60,358 bases of DNA from Scytonema sp. UIC 10036 (GTDB lineage Bacteria > Cyanobacteriota > Cyanobacteriia > Cyanobacteriales > Nostocaceae). A program made the translations under genes and the position numbers. Within the stretch, counting starts at the first letter, position 1. Each line of letters opens with the position of its first letter. The notes beneath the pieces are model-generated. The model did no database searches, was not told the origin of the DNA, and was given only the letters and a program-made list of their open reading frames with translations. The DNA lies in NCBI RefSeq assembly GCF_009725235.1, contig NZ_WJFC01000068.1, forward strand, positions 1-60,358. The letters run 5' to 3'. Below, one piece after another: positions 25,825-34,980 of the stretch.

Positions 25825-27708
25825 TTACATCGGTATGCGATCGGCATCACCCGTTGCAATCTGCCATACTACCCTAAATGACTGGAACGACTCTTGTGAA
25901 ATCCTCTCCTCAACCAAAGCATTAACGGCTCGTTTGAAAATACTGTCTAAGTCTCGCCGAATTTCCAAATGTTCGGTTTCGAGAAATTGCTCGAACTGAG
26001 ATTCTTCTGACAAAGTTTGTCGTGTGTCTTTAGGAGCTAAGGCATTTCGGAGAGTTGCGTCTAAATTACTTTTAAGCGTTGCAGTTTGAGTTTTTTGATT
26101 ATCTACGGATATCAATTCAAACGACTTTGTCTGCCAGTTACTTACAAAGGGTAACCATCGGTTTTGCAAACGTTTTTGTCGATATCCATCCCAAAGCTCT
26201 GTTGCTCTTTCAGAAATGGTATGGAGAAGTTCTTCTGTTGCTTGTTCGGGAATTTTCTCTATGGCATTCACAACTTTTCGTAAAGTTTTGCTGAAAGATT
26301 TTAACGAATCACTAGAAATCAAGTTTTGACTGCGATCGATCTCAGCAGATTTTTTCTCAATTAAAATTTTTGCCGTTTTCTCAATTATGACTTCACTAAA
26401 TTTTTTTAATTGCTTGGTATTGTTTGAGTTATAAGCTCTTAAATATTCAGCAACTCCATGAACACATTCTGAAGCATCCATCAAAGCAGTCACTTCCCTA
26501 ATATAGTCATCAGCTTTATTTTTTCGTGCTTGTTCGCGCTGTTTTAACCATAATAAGATCCCTGATATAACAGGAATTGCAAGACCCAAAATTCCTTGTA
26601 AAACCTGTATTGTTCCTGAATTTTCCTCCAACCAAGAGGGCTTCTCGCGATCGTAATATGCTTGTGCGCCTTCATGAATGGGGAGACCAACTCCTTTAAA
26701 TTTGTTGGGAGGACTAATATTAGCAGCTAATGGGAATTCCTTAACTAATTCCTGTTGATGTTCGTATAAAATCTGAGTCAGGGCTTGAATTTCTTTTGGA
26801 GAAACATCCTTACGTGCCAAAAGCAATCTTTGAACACTGAGTGTTTTCACTTTTTGCTTTTGATAGTCGGGAACATTGTCAGGTCCGTCATTGGGAATTG
26901 GATTTTTTCCACCCTGGTAAGCTCCTTCTGGGATTTCTACTTCTTCCAAATAAGGATTTTGGATTTTTATTGCAGCTGCTTGATCGATTGATACTAACCG
27001 TGCTTTGCATTCTCTATCTTTCAGAAGTTCGCGGATATTTTGATTGCCTATAGCACGGACAAAGAAGACTGCATCCACTGTTTTGTCGTCACATAAGGCT
27101 TTTTTTAAGTCTGTGTCTTTTTCACCGACTTCTATCATTGTGACTAAGTTTTTTTCTTTTGTTATCAAACCATAGTGTTGCATGAGAAAAGCAAAAGATT
27201 TAATTTGACCCCCTTTTTTAGGTGGTAGTGCAATTCTCTTATTCTCTAAATCTGAAACGCTTTTGATGTTAGAACTGTCATCTCTGACAACTAACTGGTA
27301 CATATCTGGAAACAACAAGGAAACAACTTCAGCTTGCTCTAGCAGTACTAAAGAATCTACACGCACAGTCTTCTGATTCCCTAACTGTATATTAGGGAAA
27401 TCTCTCATTACCAAAATATCTGCTTGTGCTGTTGCTAACTGCGCTTCGTTTTTCTCTAATTTTTCCAAATTTTCTTCAGTTCCTTGAGGGGTCGGATCTT
27501 TGATGAGAGTAATACAAACTTTTTTATCTCCCTCAGAATACTTCTCTACTAAGTTTTTTATCTTCTCTGCAAAGAAATAACTGTCCCCTCCTTGCAAACC
27601 AGCTGCCATCTTGAGACAGCGATCGCTCTTAAAGGAGCCTAGTATAGCAGTACTTAAAACAATCAGTCCAACACCAAATGGAACAACGAACCATATGGGA
27701 CGCTTCAT
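25825..27708 (-). CDS. TAXI-type solute-binding protein fused to a membrane span and helical domain
   Basis: The start at 27708 is chosen because AAAGGAAAAC lies just upstream and a signal anchor follows at once (WFVVPFGVGLIVLSTAILG). Residues about 35-330 resemble the TAXI family of TRAP periplasmic binding proteins (VSDLENKRIALPPKKGGQIK; QAYYDREKPSW). A second membrane span lies at about 366-387, then a basic stop-transfer, then about 240 cytoplasmic helical residues. Ordinary TAXI proteins are free periplasmic receptors next to permease genes; no permease is present here. The layout looks more like a transmembrane sensor. No kinase or cyclase motif is visible in the cytoplasmic part. Confidence 0.75.
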   Translation of the reverse strand: MKRPIWFVVPFGVGLIVLSTAILGSFKSDRCLKMAAGLQGGDSYFFAEKIKNLVEKYSEGDKKVCITLIKDPTPQGTEENLEKLEKNEAQLATAQADILVMRDFPNIQLGNQKTVRVDSLVLLEQAEVVSLLFPDMYQLVVRDDSSNIKSVSDLENKRIALPPKKGGQIKSFAFLMQHYGLITKEKNLVTMIEVGEKDTDLKKALCDDKTVDAVFFVRAIGNQNIRELLKDRECKARLVSIDQAAAIKIQNPYLEEVEIPEGAYQGGKNPIPNDGPDNVPDYQKQKVKTLSVQRLLLARKDVSPKEIQALTQILYEHQQELVKEFPLAANISPPNKFKGVGLPIHEGAQAYYDREKPSWLEENSGTIQVLQGILGLAIPVISGILLWLKQREQARKNKADDYIREVTALMDASECVHGVAEYLRAYNSNNTKQLKKFSEVIIEKTAKILIEKKSAEIDRSQNLISSDSLKSFSKTLRKVVNAIEKIPEQATEELLHTISERATELWDGYRQKRLQNRWLPFVSNWQTKSFELISVDNQKTQTATLKSNLDATLRNALAPKDTRQTLSEESQFEQFLETEHLEIRRDLDSIFKRAVNALVEERISQESFQSFRVVWQIATGDADRIPM

Positions 27709-27859
27709 TTGTTTTCCTTTGTTGGTAAAAATATCAAAACTTAAGGCTGGATTACAGCAGTTTTCAAATAAATGAACCATACTATGCTCTTGTGGTACGG
27801 ACGTCCTCGCCCGTGCATTAAAGAGGATGGGTGGCAATACTGCTCGGTTAAGAGAAATT

Positions 27860-27934
27860 GTAGGTTGGGTTGAGCGACAGCGAAACCCAACAAATGCCGA
27901 TAAATGTTGGGTTTCGTTCCTCAACCCAACCTAC
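27860..27934. repeat. MITE-like nested inverted repeat, complete copy
   Basis: The outer arms GTAGGTTGGGTTGAG (27860-27874) and CTCAACCCAACCTAC (27920-27934) are perfect complements. The inner arms CGAAACCCAACA (27881-27892) and TGTTGGGTTTCG (27905-27916) are also perfect. One half recurs at 30529-30558. No coding capacity. Confidence 0.85.
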
Positions 27935-28107
27935 GTAATTGCGTGTTTTTATGCAAAACCTACGCAGTATTGGGATGGGTGGGATGTTGCTTCCAACCCA
28001 GATATAGTCAATAAGTACTACCACTTAGAATTAGTAAATTTCGGAAACGTATAGAAAAATTTGTTGGAGATTCCTAATAAGCTTTTGTGCTTGAGCATAT
28101 ACAGAAA

Positions 28108-28127
28108 GACGGGCGTCCTCGCCCGTC
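28108..28127. repeat. Short hairpin repeat
   Basis: GACGGGCG-TCCT-CGCCCGTC is a perfect eight-pair hairpin. A decayed copy, ACGGACGTCCTCGCCCGTGC, is at about 27797-27816. The 518-bp gap 27709-28226 holds these repeats and no gene that I trust. Confidence 0.7.
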
Positions 28128-28226
28128 CCACAAGAGTTAAGTTGACTCTCGGCTGTGAAAGTTATACAGTTATAAAACTGACCATAAATACGTATGATCT
28201 TTAGAACCTCACTTCCGAGATCGGGG

Positions 28227-28457
28227 TCAGCTTTCAAGTTTGTCTCTCAGTGACGGTGTTAAAATCATTAATCCTCTGACTACTTCTTCAGGGGTTGCTG
28301 TACCATTAGTGATACGTTTGACAGTTTCCATCACCTCTAACGCTAAATTTTCTGGAATTCCCGATCGCATTAGCCGCTTTAATTCTAAAACGTCTACTCC
28401 TTTTTCTAATCCTTCGAGATACTCTTCTACACTTACTCCTAAGTCTTCAATCTCCAT
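28227..28457 (-). CDS. Small acidic protein, unknown
   Basis: The 76-residue, all-helical, acidic protein contains SVEEYLEGLEKGVDVLELK and TATPEEVVRGLMIL. The base composition and codons look genuine, but the ribosome site is weak (AAGA). It sits downstream of the Cas5 remnant on the same strand. Not recognised. Confidence 0.45.
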   Translation of the reverse strand: MEIEDLGVSVEEYLEGLEKGVDVLELKRLMRSGIPENLALEVMETVKRITNGTATPEEVVRGLMILTPSLRDKLES

Positions 28458-28599
28458 TTTTCTTGAATCTTATTGAATAAAAAACTTGGCAATCATTATA
28501 TCTTGATGTTGGTATGATTTTGTAGAACTGTGAAAGTTAGATTTGACAAAAGGCTTCTTGACAAAAGTTGCCTAATGAAAAAGATTGCCATTTAGTATA

Positions 28600-29136
28600 T
28601 TAGGAGCCTTGGTCATCAACCCATCTAGGTAATGTTACCTCACCTTTTGCGTCTTTCACTAACCATTTAACATCCGAGGGAATTTCCTGTAAAATTCTTA
28701 AATCATCTATGAAATCTCGACTTTCTCCTATATTTAATACTCCGCATCTCTCTATAGATTCTGGCTGTTTAAGTGCTTGTTCAACACGCCTTTCCAAACA
28801 ATTTTTATCTTCAACAGAATCCACGCAAAAAATCAAGTTTAATCCGCACAATACCTCTTGAAAGTCAGGTCTGGCGTTAGCAGCATCGTTAATATCTTGT
28901 TTTTTGAGCCGCTTAAATTTTCTTAATAATGTTATGGACTTGGGATGTGGATCTGACTCTGAGAATTTTAACATTCCTATGGCAATTTTGACTCCTAAAT
29001 GTTGTGTTGGCTCAGTCTCGCCAATAAGAGAAAGTAGCAGCCTATAAACTTTGTATTTTTCATTCTCGTTAGCAAGGGTTAGTTTAGTACCTTGTTCTTC
29101 CTCTAGCCATTGACGGTTGACTGGAATTCCCATCAT
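28600..29136 (-). pseudogene. Orphan Cas5-family fragment
   Basis: YRLLLSLIGE followed by HLGVKIAIGM, then ARPDFQEVLCGL, then ERCGVLNIGESRDFIDDLR, then WLVKDAKGEVTLPRWVDDQG match in order the pattern I know for type I CRISPR Cas5 (Cascade backbone) proteins. The N-terminal strand and the P-P-P-S-T-V loop that normally precede YGMLLSLVGE are replaced by unrelated residues, and the C-terminus stops early at DDQGS. No Cas7, Cas8, Cas3, Cas6 or repeat array is nearby. Its 5' end overlaps the 3' end of the propeller gene by 53 bp, which suggests a recombination junction. It may still be translated. Confidence 0.65.
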
Positions 29137-30241
29137 TGAAGAACTTGAAGTCGAGTTTAACTGTATGAATGGAATTGTCTAAATCGCCAGTTATGTAAAC
29201 TACATCATCTGCAAGTGCAACTCCTGTCATGTTGTAAGGTGGTGGTCCACTTGAAAAACCTGGAAGACCAATTGGTAAATTTTGTTTTAGCGTTATGCTT
29301 TTCCTGGTATTGATATCAATAGCTTTGACACTTTGTGTACCAACTTCAGCAACAACTGCTATTCCCTTGGGGTGGTAAGCTACTCCCTCTGGAGAGGATA
29401 AGTTTTCTGCAAGGACTTGACGCTCTCCAGTCATCACGTCGATCTGCGAAAGTTTATTGCCCAAAGATTCTGTAACTAAAACAGTAGAGCCATCCAATTG
29501 AGCCAAACCTGTTGGGCAAGATAAATTTTCTGTAACTATACGTCGGTTAACACCAGTTTCATCCAAGATTTGAACAATATGACCCAGAGCACAATCAGCT
29601 ACCAAAATACTACCATCTGAAAGTTCAATCGCATCGTAGGGTGCGCCGAAGCCAGTGTAAGTGTTTAGTACATCTCCAGTTTCTCGGTTTAGTCGTTGCA
29701 CTGTATTAGCAAACCAACTGCTAGCGATCGCGTGAGCGTCATTGACAGAAACGGTTAAGGGATATTGTAGGGGCATTGCAAAAGTACGTAAAGTCTGCCT
29801 TATATGTCCGGTTTCTTTATCTAGAAATCGGAAGGAGAAGGTATCAGCAACATAGAGAATGTTATCATAGATGGCAATTCCACCTGGTGCTGTGAGTCCT
29901 CCACTTTGGACAACTTTTCGGATGCTACCAGTTTCTGTATTGACTTCAGTAATATCACTATCTATGTTATTAGTAACATACAATAGATCGGTGGAATCAA
30001 AGGCTAAATTATCTGTTCCTGGTTGCAACCGGACAATTGGCTCACTCTGACCCGTTATCGTGTTTATTCGCAGAATTTGACCTGTTGCAATATCTAGCGC
30101 AAATAGTTCACCTTTGGAATTAAACTTGACAGCAATTGGAGTCACCAAGCCCGAAGTAACTTGTTCGCTAACGCCAGTATCAACATTAATTTTAACGATT
30201 TTTCCCGCAAACTGGTCGGGGCGGTTAGTAGAAGTACCCAC
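29084..30241 (-). CDS. NHL/SMP-30-like beta-propeller protein, ends probably altered
   Basis: About nine repeats of roughly 40 residues follow the pattern G-x-L-x-V-A-D...I-x-x-I-x-x-x-T-G, for example LFALDIATGQILRINTITG and ILVADCALGHIVQILDETG. This gives a six- or seven-bladed propeller, often ligand-binding or lactonase-like. The start is GTG at 30241, with an in-frame stop four codons upstream. A leader peptide begins nearby in another frame (ATG at 30274, MKAFKNKPW), so the signal peptide may have been lost by a frameshift. The C-terminus runs into Cas5 sequence in another frame and reads KFFNDGNSSQPSMARGRTR, which is not propeller-like. Confidence 0.65.
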   Translation of the reverse strand: MGTSTNRPDQFAGKIVKINVDTGVSEQVTSGLVTPIAVKFNSKGELFALDIATGQILRINTITGQSEPIVRLQPGTDNLAFDSTDLLYVTNNIDSDITEVNTETGSIRKVVQSGGLTAPGGIAIYDNILYVADTFSFRFLDKETGHIRQTLRTFAMPLQYPLTVSVNDAHAIASSWFANTVQRLNRETGDVLNTYTGFGAPYDAIELSDGSILVADCALGHIVQILDETGVNRRIVTENLSCPTGLAQLDGSTVLVTESLGNKLSQIDVMTGERQVLAENLSSPEGVAYHPKGIAVVAEVGTQSVKAIDINTRKSITLKQNLPIGLPGFSSGPPPYNMTGVALADDVVYITGDLDNSIHTVKLDFKFFNDGNSSQPSMARGRTRY

Positions 30242-30256
30242 AACCAGGGCTTATTT

Positions 30257-30520
30257 TTAAAAGCTTTCATCGTTAGTCCTATTGATTCTTGAGCATTGCA
30301 TCAAGATTGTCTCACGGTCATACGCGATCGCCTGCCCTTTTTGAGTGATACTAAAGTGGAGTTGAGAGTCGAGAGGTAAGGAGAATGCTTGTGCAAGTGT
30401 GCGTTCGGGGGTCACAGGCTCCAGCACAGCATTTACCTCTGGTGTGCCCTCGCTCCAAAACTCCCCGTTAACCATGAGGTTAGCAAAATTGAAGGGAACA
30501 GTTGCGGCTCCCAGTACTGG
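30257..30520 (-). pseudogene. Unrecognised gene remnant cut by a repeat
   Basis: A frame reading GAATVPFNFANLMVNGEFWS and TLAQAFSLPLDSQLHFSITQ looks coding, but has no start and is interrupted at its 5' side by the half MITE-like repeat at 30529-30558. It ends shortly before the propeller gene. I do not recognise the parent family. Confidence 0.35.
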
Positions 30521-30528
30521 GGTTCAAT

Positions 30529-30558
30529 GTTGGGTTTCGTTCCTCAACCCAACCTACG
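30529..30558. repeat. Half copy of the MITE-like repeat
   Basis: TGTTGGGTTTCGTTCCTCAA plus CCCAACCTACG is identical to the right half of the element at 27860-27934. Confidence 0.85.
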
Positions 30559-30569
30559 TAATACCTGTA

Positions 30570-31112
30570 TTACATTTTAATCTGGCGGATGGTCTTAATT
30601 GCCATGTCTAACCAATCAATATAGGTTTGCTCTTGTCTTAGCACGAGTTCCAGTACTAACCTTTGCATCATCTGTTGGCGATCGCTGGAGAGGTTGCCAA
30701 GCGGTGGCAGATCGATCGCTTTACATTCTTCTAGTTTTTCACACCGCGCTGTTCGTTGTTGCTCTAACAGTTTAATGATGGCATCATTCGGTAACTGAGC
30801 GGCAAAAAACATCTGAATGAGTAAGATATCTCGCACAGTTGGTAAGGGTTGCGGTTCTTGAAGCCATCTTGTTAATTCCGCTTTTCCTGCTTCTGTCAAA
30901 CGGTAAACTTTGCGATTCGGGCGATCGCGTTGAATCTCAACCCTACAGTTAATCCAACCCCGTTCTTCCAGTTTGTCCAAAGTTCTGTAAATCTGTGCTT
31001 GGTCAGCTTGCCACAAATGGGCAATGGTGCGATCAAAGCAGCTTGTTTTGAGGTCATAGCCCGTCATCTCTTCTTGTTGAAGCAGACCCATAATTGCGTG
31101 TGCCAAGGACAT
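30570..31112 (-). CDS. PadR-family transcriptional regulator
   Basis: The winged HTH reads AIMGLLQQEEMTGYDLKTS and QIYRTLDKLEERGWI, followed by VYRLTEAGKAELTRWL, all diagnostic for PadR. The C-terminal helical domain (about residues 95-180) is that of the Vir_act_alpha_C type, used for dimerisation. It is transcribed away from the pirin gene; a perfect 20-bp palindrome lies 67 bp upstream of its start. PadR proteins are usually repressors released by small molecules, so it probably represses itself and the pirin operon. Confidence 0.9.
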   Translation of the reverse strand: MSLAHAIMGLLQQEEMTGYDLKTSCFDRTIAHLWQADQAQIYRTLDKLEERGWINCRVEIQRDRPNRKVYRLTEAGKAELTRWLQEPQPLPTVRDILLIQMFFAAQLPNDAIIKLLEQQRTARCEKLEECKAIDLPPLGNLSSDRQQMMQRLVLELVLRQEQTYIDWLDMAIKTIRQIKM

Positions 31113-31178
31113 GATACGGTTTTCCGAATAATAATGTTCGCTTAATTACACTGTCATGACCTATATATGCTTGCGCTA

Positions 31179-31198
31179 ATATATGATTAATCATATAT
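31179..31198. promoter_or_regulatory. Perfect 20-bp palindrome, likely PadR operator
   Basis: ATATATGATTAATCATATAT is fully symmetric and lies between the divergent PadR and pirin genes, 29 bp before the pirin start. The AT-rich ATAT-type arms fit PadR sites. Confidence 0.65.
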
Positions 31199-31226
31199 AA
31201 AGTATAGTACTTTAAAGGAGGACTGC

Positions 31227-32123
31227 GTGACTACCTTACACCTCAGCAAAGAACGGCGAACGGTTGCAGGGATCATCAGCAGCGTCGAGACGCTGGAGGG
31301 TGAGGGCATCCTTGTGCGCCGTCCCTTTCCAAAAAGTACTTTTTCAGATTTCGATCCATTTTTACTTTTAGATGAATTAGGACCTGTTGAGGTTGCGCCA
31401 GGTCAAGCTAAGGGAGCACCCAATCATCCTCATCGAGGTTTTGAGACAGTGACCTACTTGTTAAAGGGTCGTTTGGAACATAAGGATTCGCTGGGACATA
31501 CTGGAACGCTCAATCCAGGTGATGTGCAGTGGATGACAGCAGGATCTGGTATCGTTCACTCAGAAATGCCGGAACGGGAGTTTGCTCGCACTGGTGGTCG
31601 GTTGCACGCGCTACAGTTATGGGTAAATTTGCCGCAGCGCAGTAAGTTGATACCTCCTCGCTATCAAGAAATTTCTGCCGAACGCATTCCTACAGTCCAA
31701 TCGGACGACGGGTTGGTAACAGTAAAAATCATAGCGGGAAGTGCGTTCGGTGTCAGTGCTGCCATTGAAACGCAAACGCCCATTATGTACTTGCACCTCA
31801 TACTCCAACCAGGTGCAACAGTCGTTCAGCCCGTGCCGAGAGATTATAATGCCTTTGCCTATGTACTTGAAGGTGAAGGAGCATTCGGTGCAGATTCTGA
31901 ACGGGGTGAGGATGGAAAGATGGTTCTTTTTGCCCAAGATGGGGAAGAGGTCGCGATCGCAAATTCATCAGCAGAAGTACCACTAGAGGTATTGCTGATT
32001 GGCGGAGTGCCTTTGAATGAACCAGTTGTTCGCTACGGACCGTTTGTAATGAACACCGAAGCTGAAATCGAGACAGCATTTGCAGATTATCGTAACGGAA
32101 GGATGGGTACCATTAATGTCTGA
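31227..32123 (+). CDS. Pirin family protein
   Basis: This 298-residue bicupin has the pirin metal motif: PNHPHRGFETVTYLLKG with downstream HKDS and MTAGSGIVHSE supplying His and Glu ligands. A pirin C-terminal domain is also present. The start is GTG with GGAGG five bases upstream. Pirins bind Fe; some are quercetinases or redox-linked regulators. It overlaps the next gene by eight bases and is divergent from a PadR regulator, which suggests a small inducible operon. Confidence 0.92.
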   Translation: MTTLHLSKERRTVAGIISSVETLEGEGILVRRPFPKSTFSDFDPFLLLDELGPVEVAPGQAKGAPNHPHRGFETVTYLLKGRLEHKDSLGHTGTLNPGDVQWMTAGSGIVHSEMPEREFARTGGRLHALQLWVNLPQRSKLIPPRYQEISAERIPTVQSDDGLVTVKIIAGSAFGVSAAIETQTPIMYLHLILQPGATVVQPVPRDYNAFAYVLEGEGAFGADSERGEDGKMVLFAQDGEEVAIANSSAEVPLEVLLIGGVPLNEPVVRYGPFVMNTEAEIETAFADYRNGRMGTINV

Positions 32124-32517
32124 CACACTTTTACAACCAACACTTCAACGTTTGTCCCTTCTGCGTGGCAAACTGCTCGACTTACACAAAATCTTGCTTG
32201 ATGGAGAACGCACGACCTACGAGCAAGTCCGTGGGCGGGTTTCTAGAGGAGAACTGCTACAGCTCCTAATTTCTAACGAGCAATTTGCTTGGTTGCGTAA
32301 CATCTCCATGTTGGTAGTAGAGATCGATGAAACTTTGAATGCAGATGAACCAGTCACCCTAGAAGATGCTCAAAGTTTGCTTGATAGTGCTCGCCAGCTG
32401 CTGACACCTGCAGAGGATGGTAATACATTTGAGAAAAAGTACTACAATGCTCTCCAGCGCGAACCTGATGTTGCACTAGCACACGCAGAGATAACACAGA
32501 TTCTTGCTCAGAAGTAA
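32116..32517 (+). CDS. Small helical protein coupled to pirin
   Basis: The ATG at 32116 overlaps the pirin stop (eight-base overlap), so translation is probably coupled. The 133-residue product is helical: RLSLLRGKLLDLHKILLDG, QLLISNEQFAWLRNISMLV and DAQSLLDSARQLLTP. It resembles conserved bacterial proteins found beside pirin or stress genes, but I cannot name the family with certainty. It is probably co-regulated by the PadR protein. Confidence 0.7.
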   Translation: MSDTLLQPTLQRLSLLRGKLLDLHKILLDGERTTYEQVRGRVSRGELLQLLISNEQFAWLRNISMLVVEIDETLNADEPVTLEDAQSLLDSARQLLTPAEDGNTFEKKYYNALQREPDVALAHAEITQILAQK

Positions 32518-32638
32518 TACCATTTTGGGAGCGTAGATTTTGTGGAAAATTGAGCCAGTTACTTGCGGTGAGAGGGTTAATTGACAGCTTCTATGGTCTA
32601 ATGGTACTTGGAAAAGTACACAAACCAAGGTATTATCT

Positions 32639-34402
32639 GTGGTCATAGCACGTAAAGTTCGCTGGCGTATTAGTTTGCTGGCTCTTGCCGTCGGAACCGC
32701 CCTCTTGCACCCTACGTTGGCGCGTACACAAGATGCACCCGAGGCAAGTAGTGGTCGCATTGAGCGCGAAGCTGTTATCACTCAGAAGTATATGGCAGTA
32801 GCAGCTAACCCTCTAGCATCTGCAGCAGGTAGTAAAATTCTCCGCGCTGGAGGAAGTGCTGTTGATGCGGCGATCGCGATCCAATTAGTACTTGGCTTGG
32901 TTGAGCCACAGTCTTCTGGACTTGGTGGAGGGGCATTCTTAGTTTACTACGATGCCAAAGCTAAACAACTTCGTACCTATGACGGTAGGGAAACTGCACC
33001 AGCAGCAGCTCAACCAGATCGTTTTCTGGATGCAGATGGCAAACCGCTACAGTTCTATGATGCTGTTGTTGGCGGAAAATCTGTAGGCGTGCCTGGGGCA
33101 GTCAGAATGCTAGAAATGGCACACAAGAAGCATGGCAAGTTACCTTGGAAGCAACTTTTTCGACCAGCGATCGAACTGGCTGAACAAGGCTTCCCCCTCT
33201 CACCACGCTTGTACACTCTACTGAGCATAGAACAGTATCTCCAGCGTACTCCCGCAGCTAGAAACTACTTCTTTCAACCAGATGGCACTCCCAAGCCCGT
33301 CGGCACCATACTTGTCAATCAACCTTACGCCCAAGTACTGCGCCAAATTGCCAAACGAGGTGCTGATGCCTTTTACGAGGGTGAAATTGCTAAAGATATC
33401 GTTGCCACAGTGCAACAGGCAGACATACCAGGCGACTTAACAACCACCGATCTGACAACCTACCAAGCAATAGAACGACCACCAGTGTGTGGAGTTTACC
33501 GAGTTTATAAGGTTTGCGGTATGGGAGCTCCTAGCTCTGGGGGTCTGACTGTGTTACAAATTCTAGGCATCCTCGAAAACTTTAACTTGGCAAGCTTGAA
33601 GCCAGCTTCATTAGAGGCAGTCCATCTCTTCTCTGAAGCTGGACGGCTTGCCTATGCCGATCGCGGATTTTACATAGCCGATCCAGATTTTGTGTCAGTG
33701 CCATCCAACGAATTAATCGACCCAGAATACCTCAAGCGCCGTGCAGCACTCATCAGTCTTGAACGTGCTTTGACTGAAGCCCAACCTGGTGAGCTACCTC
33801 TACAGGCTGCGTTTGTGGGAGGAAAAGACGATTCACCAGAGTTTCCCTCTACCAGCCATATTGCAATTGTCGATCGCTACGGAAACGCGGTGTCCATGAC
33901 TACCAGTATTGAAGATGCTTTTGGCTCAAGATTACTGGTGCGAGGTTTCTTGCTCAACAATGAACTCACAGATTTCTCTTTTTCTCCCACAACAAGTGAT
34001 GGCAAGCCTGTCGCTAATCGCGTAGAACCTGGAAAGCGCCCCAGAAGCTCAATGGCTCCTATGATGGTATTTGACCAAAATGGCAAACTACTCATGGTGG
34101 TTGGCTCTGCTGGCGGTGCAAGAATTATCAACTTCGTTGCCAAGGCTCTGGTTGCTGCTTTGGACTGGAAACTTGATAGTCAGCAAGCAGTAGCATTGCC
34201 AAATTTCGGTAATCGCAATGGTCCAACAGAATTGGAGGCAGGCACTGCAAATGTTGCCGATCTCAAGCTTGGTTTAGAAGCACTCGGTCATTCGGTACAA
34301 GTTGTAGAGCAAACGAGTGGTTCCCATGCCATTACCCTGACCGATATGGGTTTGGTTGGCGGCGCAGATCCCCGTCGCGAAGGAGAAGCTACAGGCGAAT
34401 AA
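32639..34402 (+). CDS. ggt: Gamma-glutamyltransferase
   Basis: This Ntn-hydrolase cleaves glutathione and transfers its glutamyl group. The signal peptide spans about residues 1-29. The large subunit carries NPLASAAGSKILRAGGSAVD and SSGLGGGAFLVYYD. The self-cleavage site is at STSHIAIVD (Thr about 405), followed by GNAVSMTTSIEDAFGSRL and RPRSSMAPMMVFD in the small subunit. The length of 587 is normal. The start is GTG at 32639 with an AAGG nine bases upstream. It acts in the periplasm and is the last gene before a gap of about 580 bp. Confidence 0.93.
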   Translation: MVIARKVRWRISLLALAVGTALLHPTLARTQDAPEASSGRIEREAVITQKYMAVAANPLASAAGSKILRAGGSAVDAAIAIQLVLGLVEPQSSGLGGGAFLVYYDAKAKQLRTYDGRETAPAAAQPDRFLDADGKPLQFYDAVVGGKSVGVPGAVRMLEMAHKKHGKLPWKQLFRPAIELAEQGFPLSPRLYTLLSIEQYLQRTPAARNYFFQPDGTPKPVGTILVNQPYAQVLRQIAKRGADAFYEGEIAKDIVATVQQADIPGDLTTTDLTTYQAIERPPVCGVYRVYKVCGMGAPSSGGLTVLQILGILENFNLASLKPASLEAVHLFSEAGRLAYADRGFYIADPDFVSVPSNELIDPEYLKRRAALISLERALTEAQPGELPLQAAFVGGKDDSPEFPSTSHIAIVDRYGNAVSMTTSIEDAFGSRLLVRGFLLNNELTDFSFSPTTSDGKPVANRVEPGKRPRSSMAPMMVFDQNGKLLMVVGSAGGARIINFVAKALVAALDWKLDSQQAVALPNFGNRNGPTELEAGTANVADLKLGLEALGHSVQVVEQTSGSHAITLTDMGLVGGADPRREGEATGE

Positions 34403-34980
34403 GCGTTAACAACAGTTAACAAAAAATCTAGTTAAATCAGATCGAATCTACTCAATTAGGTGATATGATAGATGTCGAGTTGACTTGAAAAAGTTCCGTG
34501 CTAAAAGATTTTCAGGTCAAGCGTTGCAAGAATCGATTAAGCAAGCTTTTTTAGAGTAGGAAAAATCGGTGACTTTTACCGTAATTCGGGAACGCTTTTA
34601 GCTCGTGTTTAACCAAATACTAAATTTGAGAAGCAGATATCTCAAGTTTTGACCCTATACGGATTGTAGGTTTGTCCAATGACCTTGTTTGGGAGGGTAC
34701 TGCACTCGTAAACGGATACTAAAAATCTTACCAAAAGGTAAAAGACAGTAATTAGAGGAGAGTCAAGGCAAGTCTCCCAACACATACCTTCTAGCTGGCT
34801 GACGAGATCGGATACGTGTAGGTTTAGTGAATCCGGTTTGGCAACGCTTGTTTTGCACTTGGGGAGTGCCGCAAACACTCCCTTGATGAAAGGGTTGTGT
34901 CACCCTAGGCGACATTCTTTTTCGATCTGTGTCAAAATAACAGGAGTTGATTATCAATCAATCACAGTGTATATCAAGAG
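34403..34980. other. 578-bp gap, only a hairpin and short coding-like scraps
   Basis: GGGAGTG (34862-34868) and CACTCCC (34876-34882) form a perfect stem. A scrap reading LKKFRAKRFSGQALQESIKQ sits at about 34480-34560 and ends in a stop. I see no intact gene. Confidence 0.35.

Noticed and set aside
27709..27924. N-terminal extension of the TAXI protein
   Set aside because: It lacks a ribosome site and would bury the signal anchor 72 residues in; AAAGGAAAAC before 27708 decides the start.
28031..28237. Small minus-strand gene
   Set aside because: Its middle is the GACGGGCG hairpin repeat; no independent evidence of coding.
34642..34957. Minus-strand frames after ggt
   Set aside because: Two overlapping frames of odd composition around a hairpin; no family pattern and no ribosome site.
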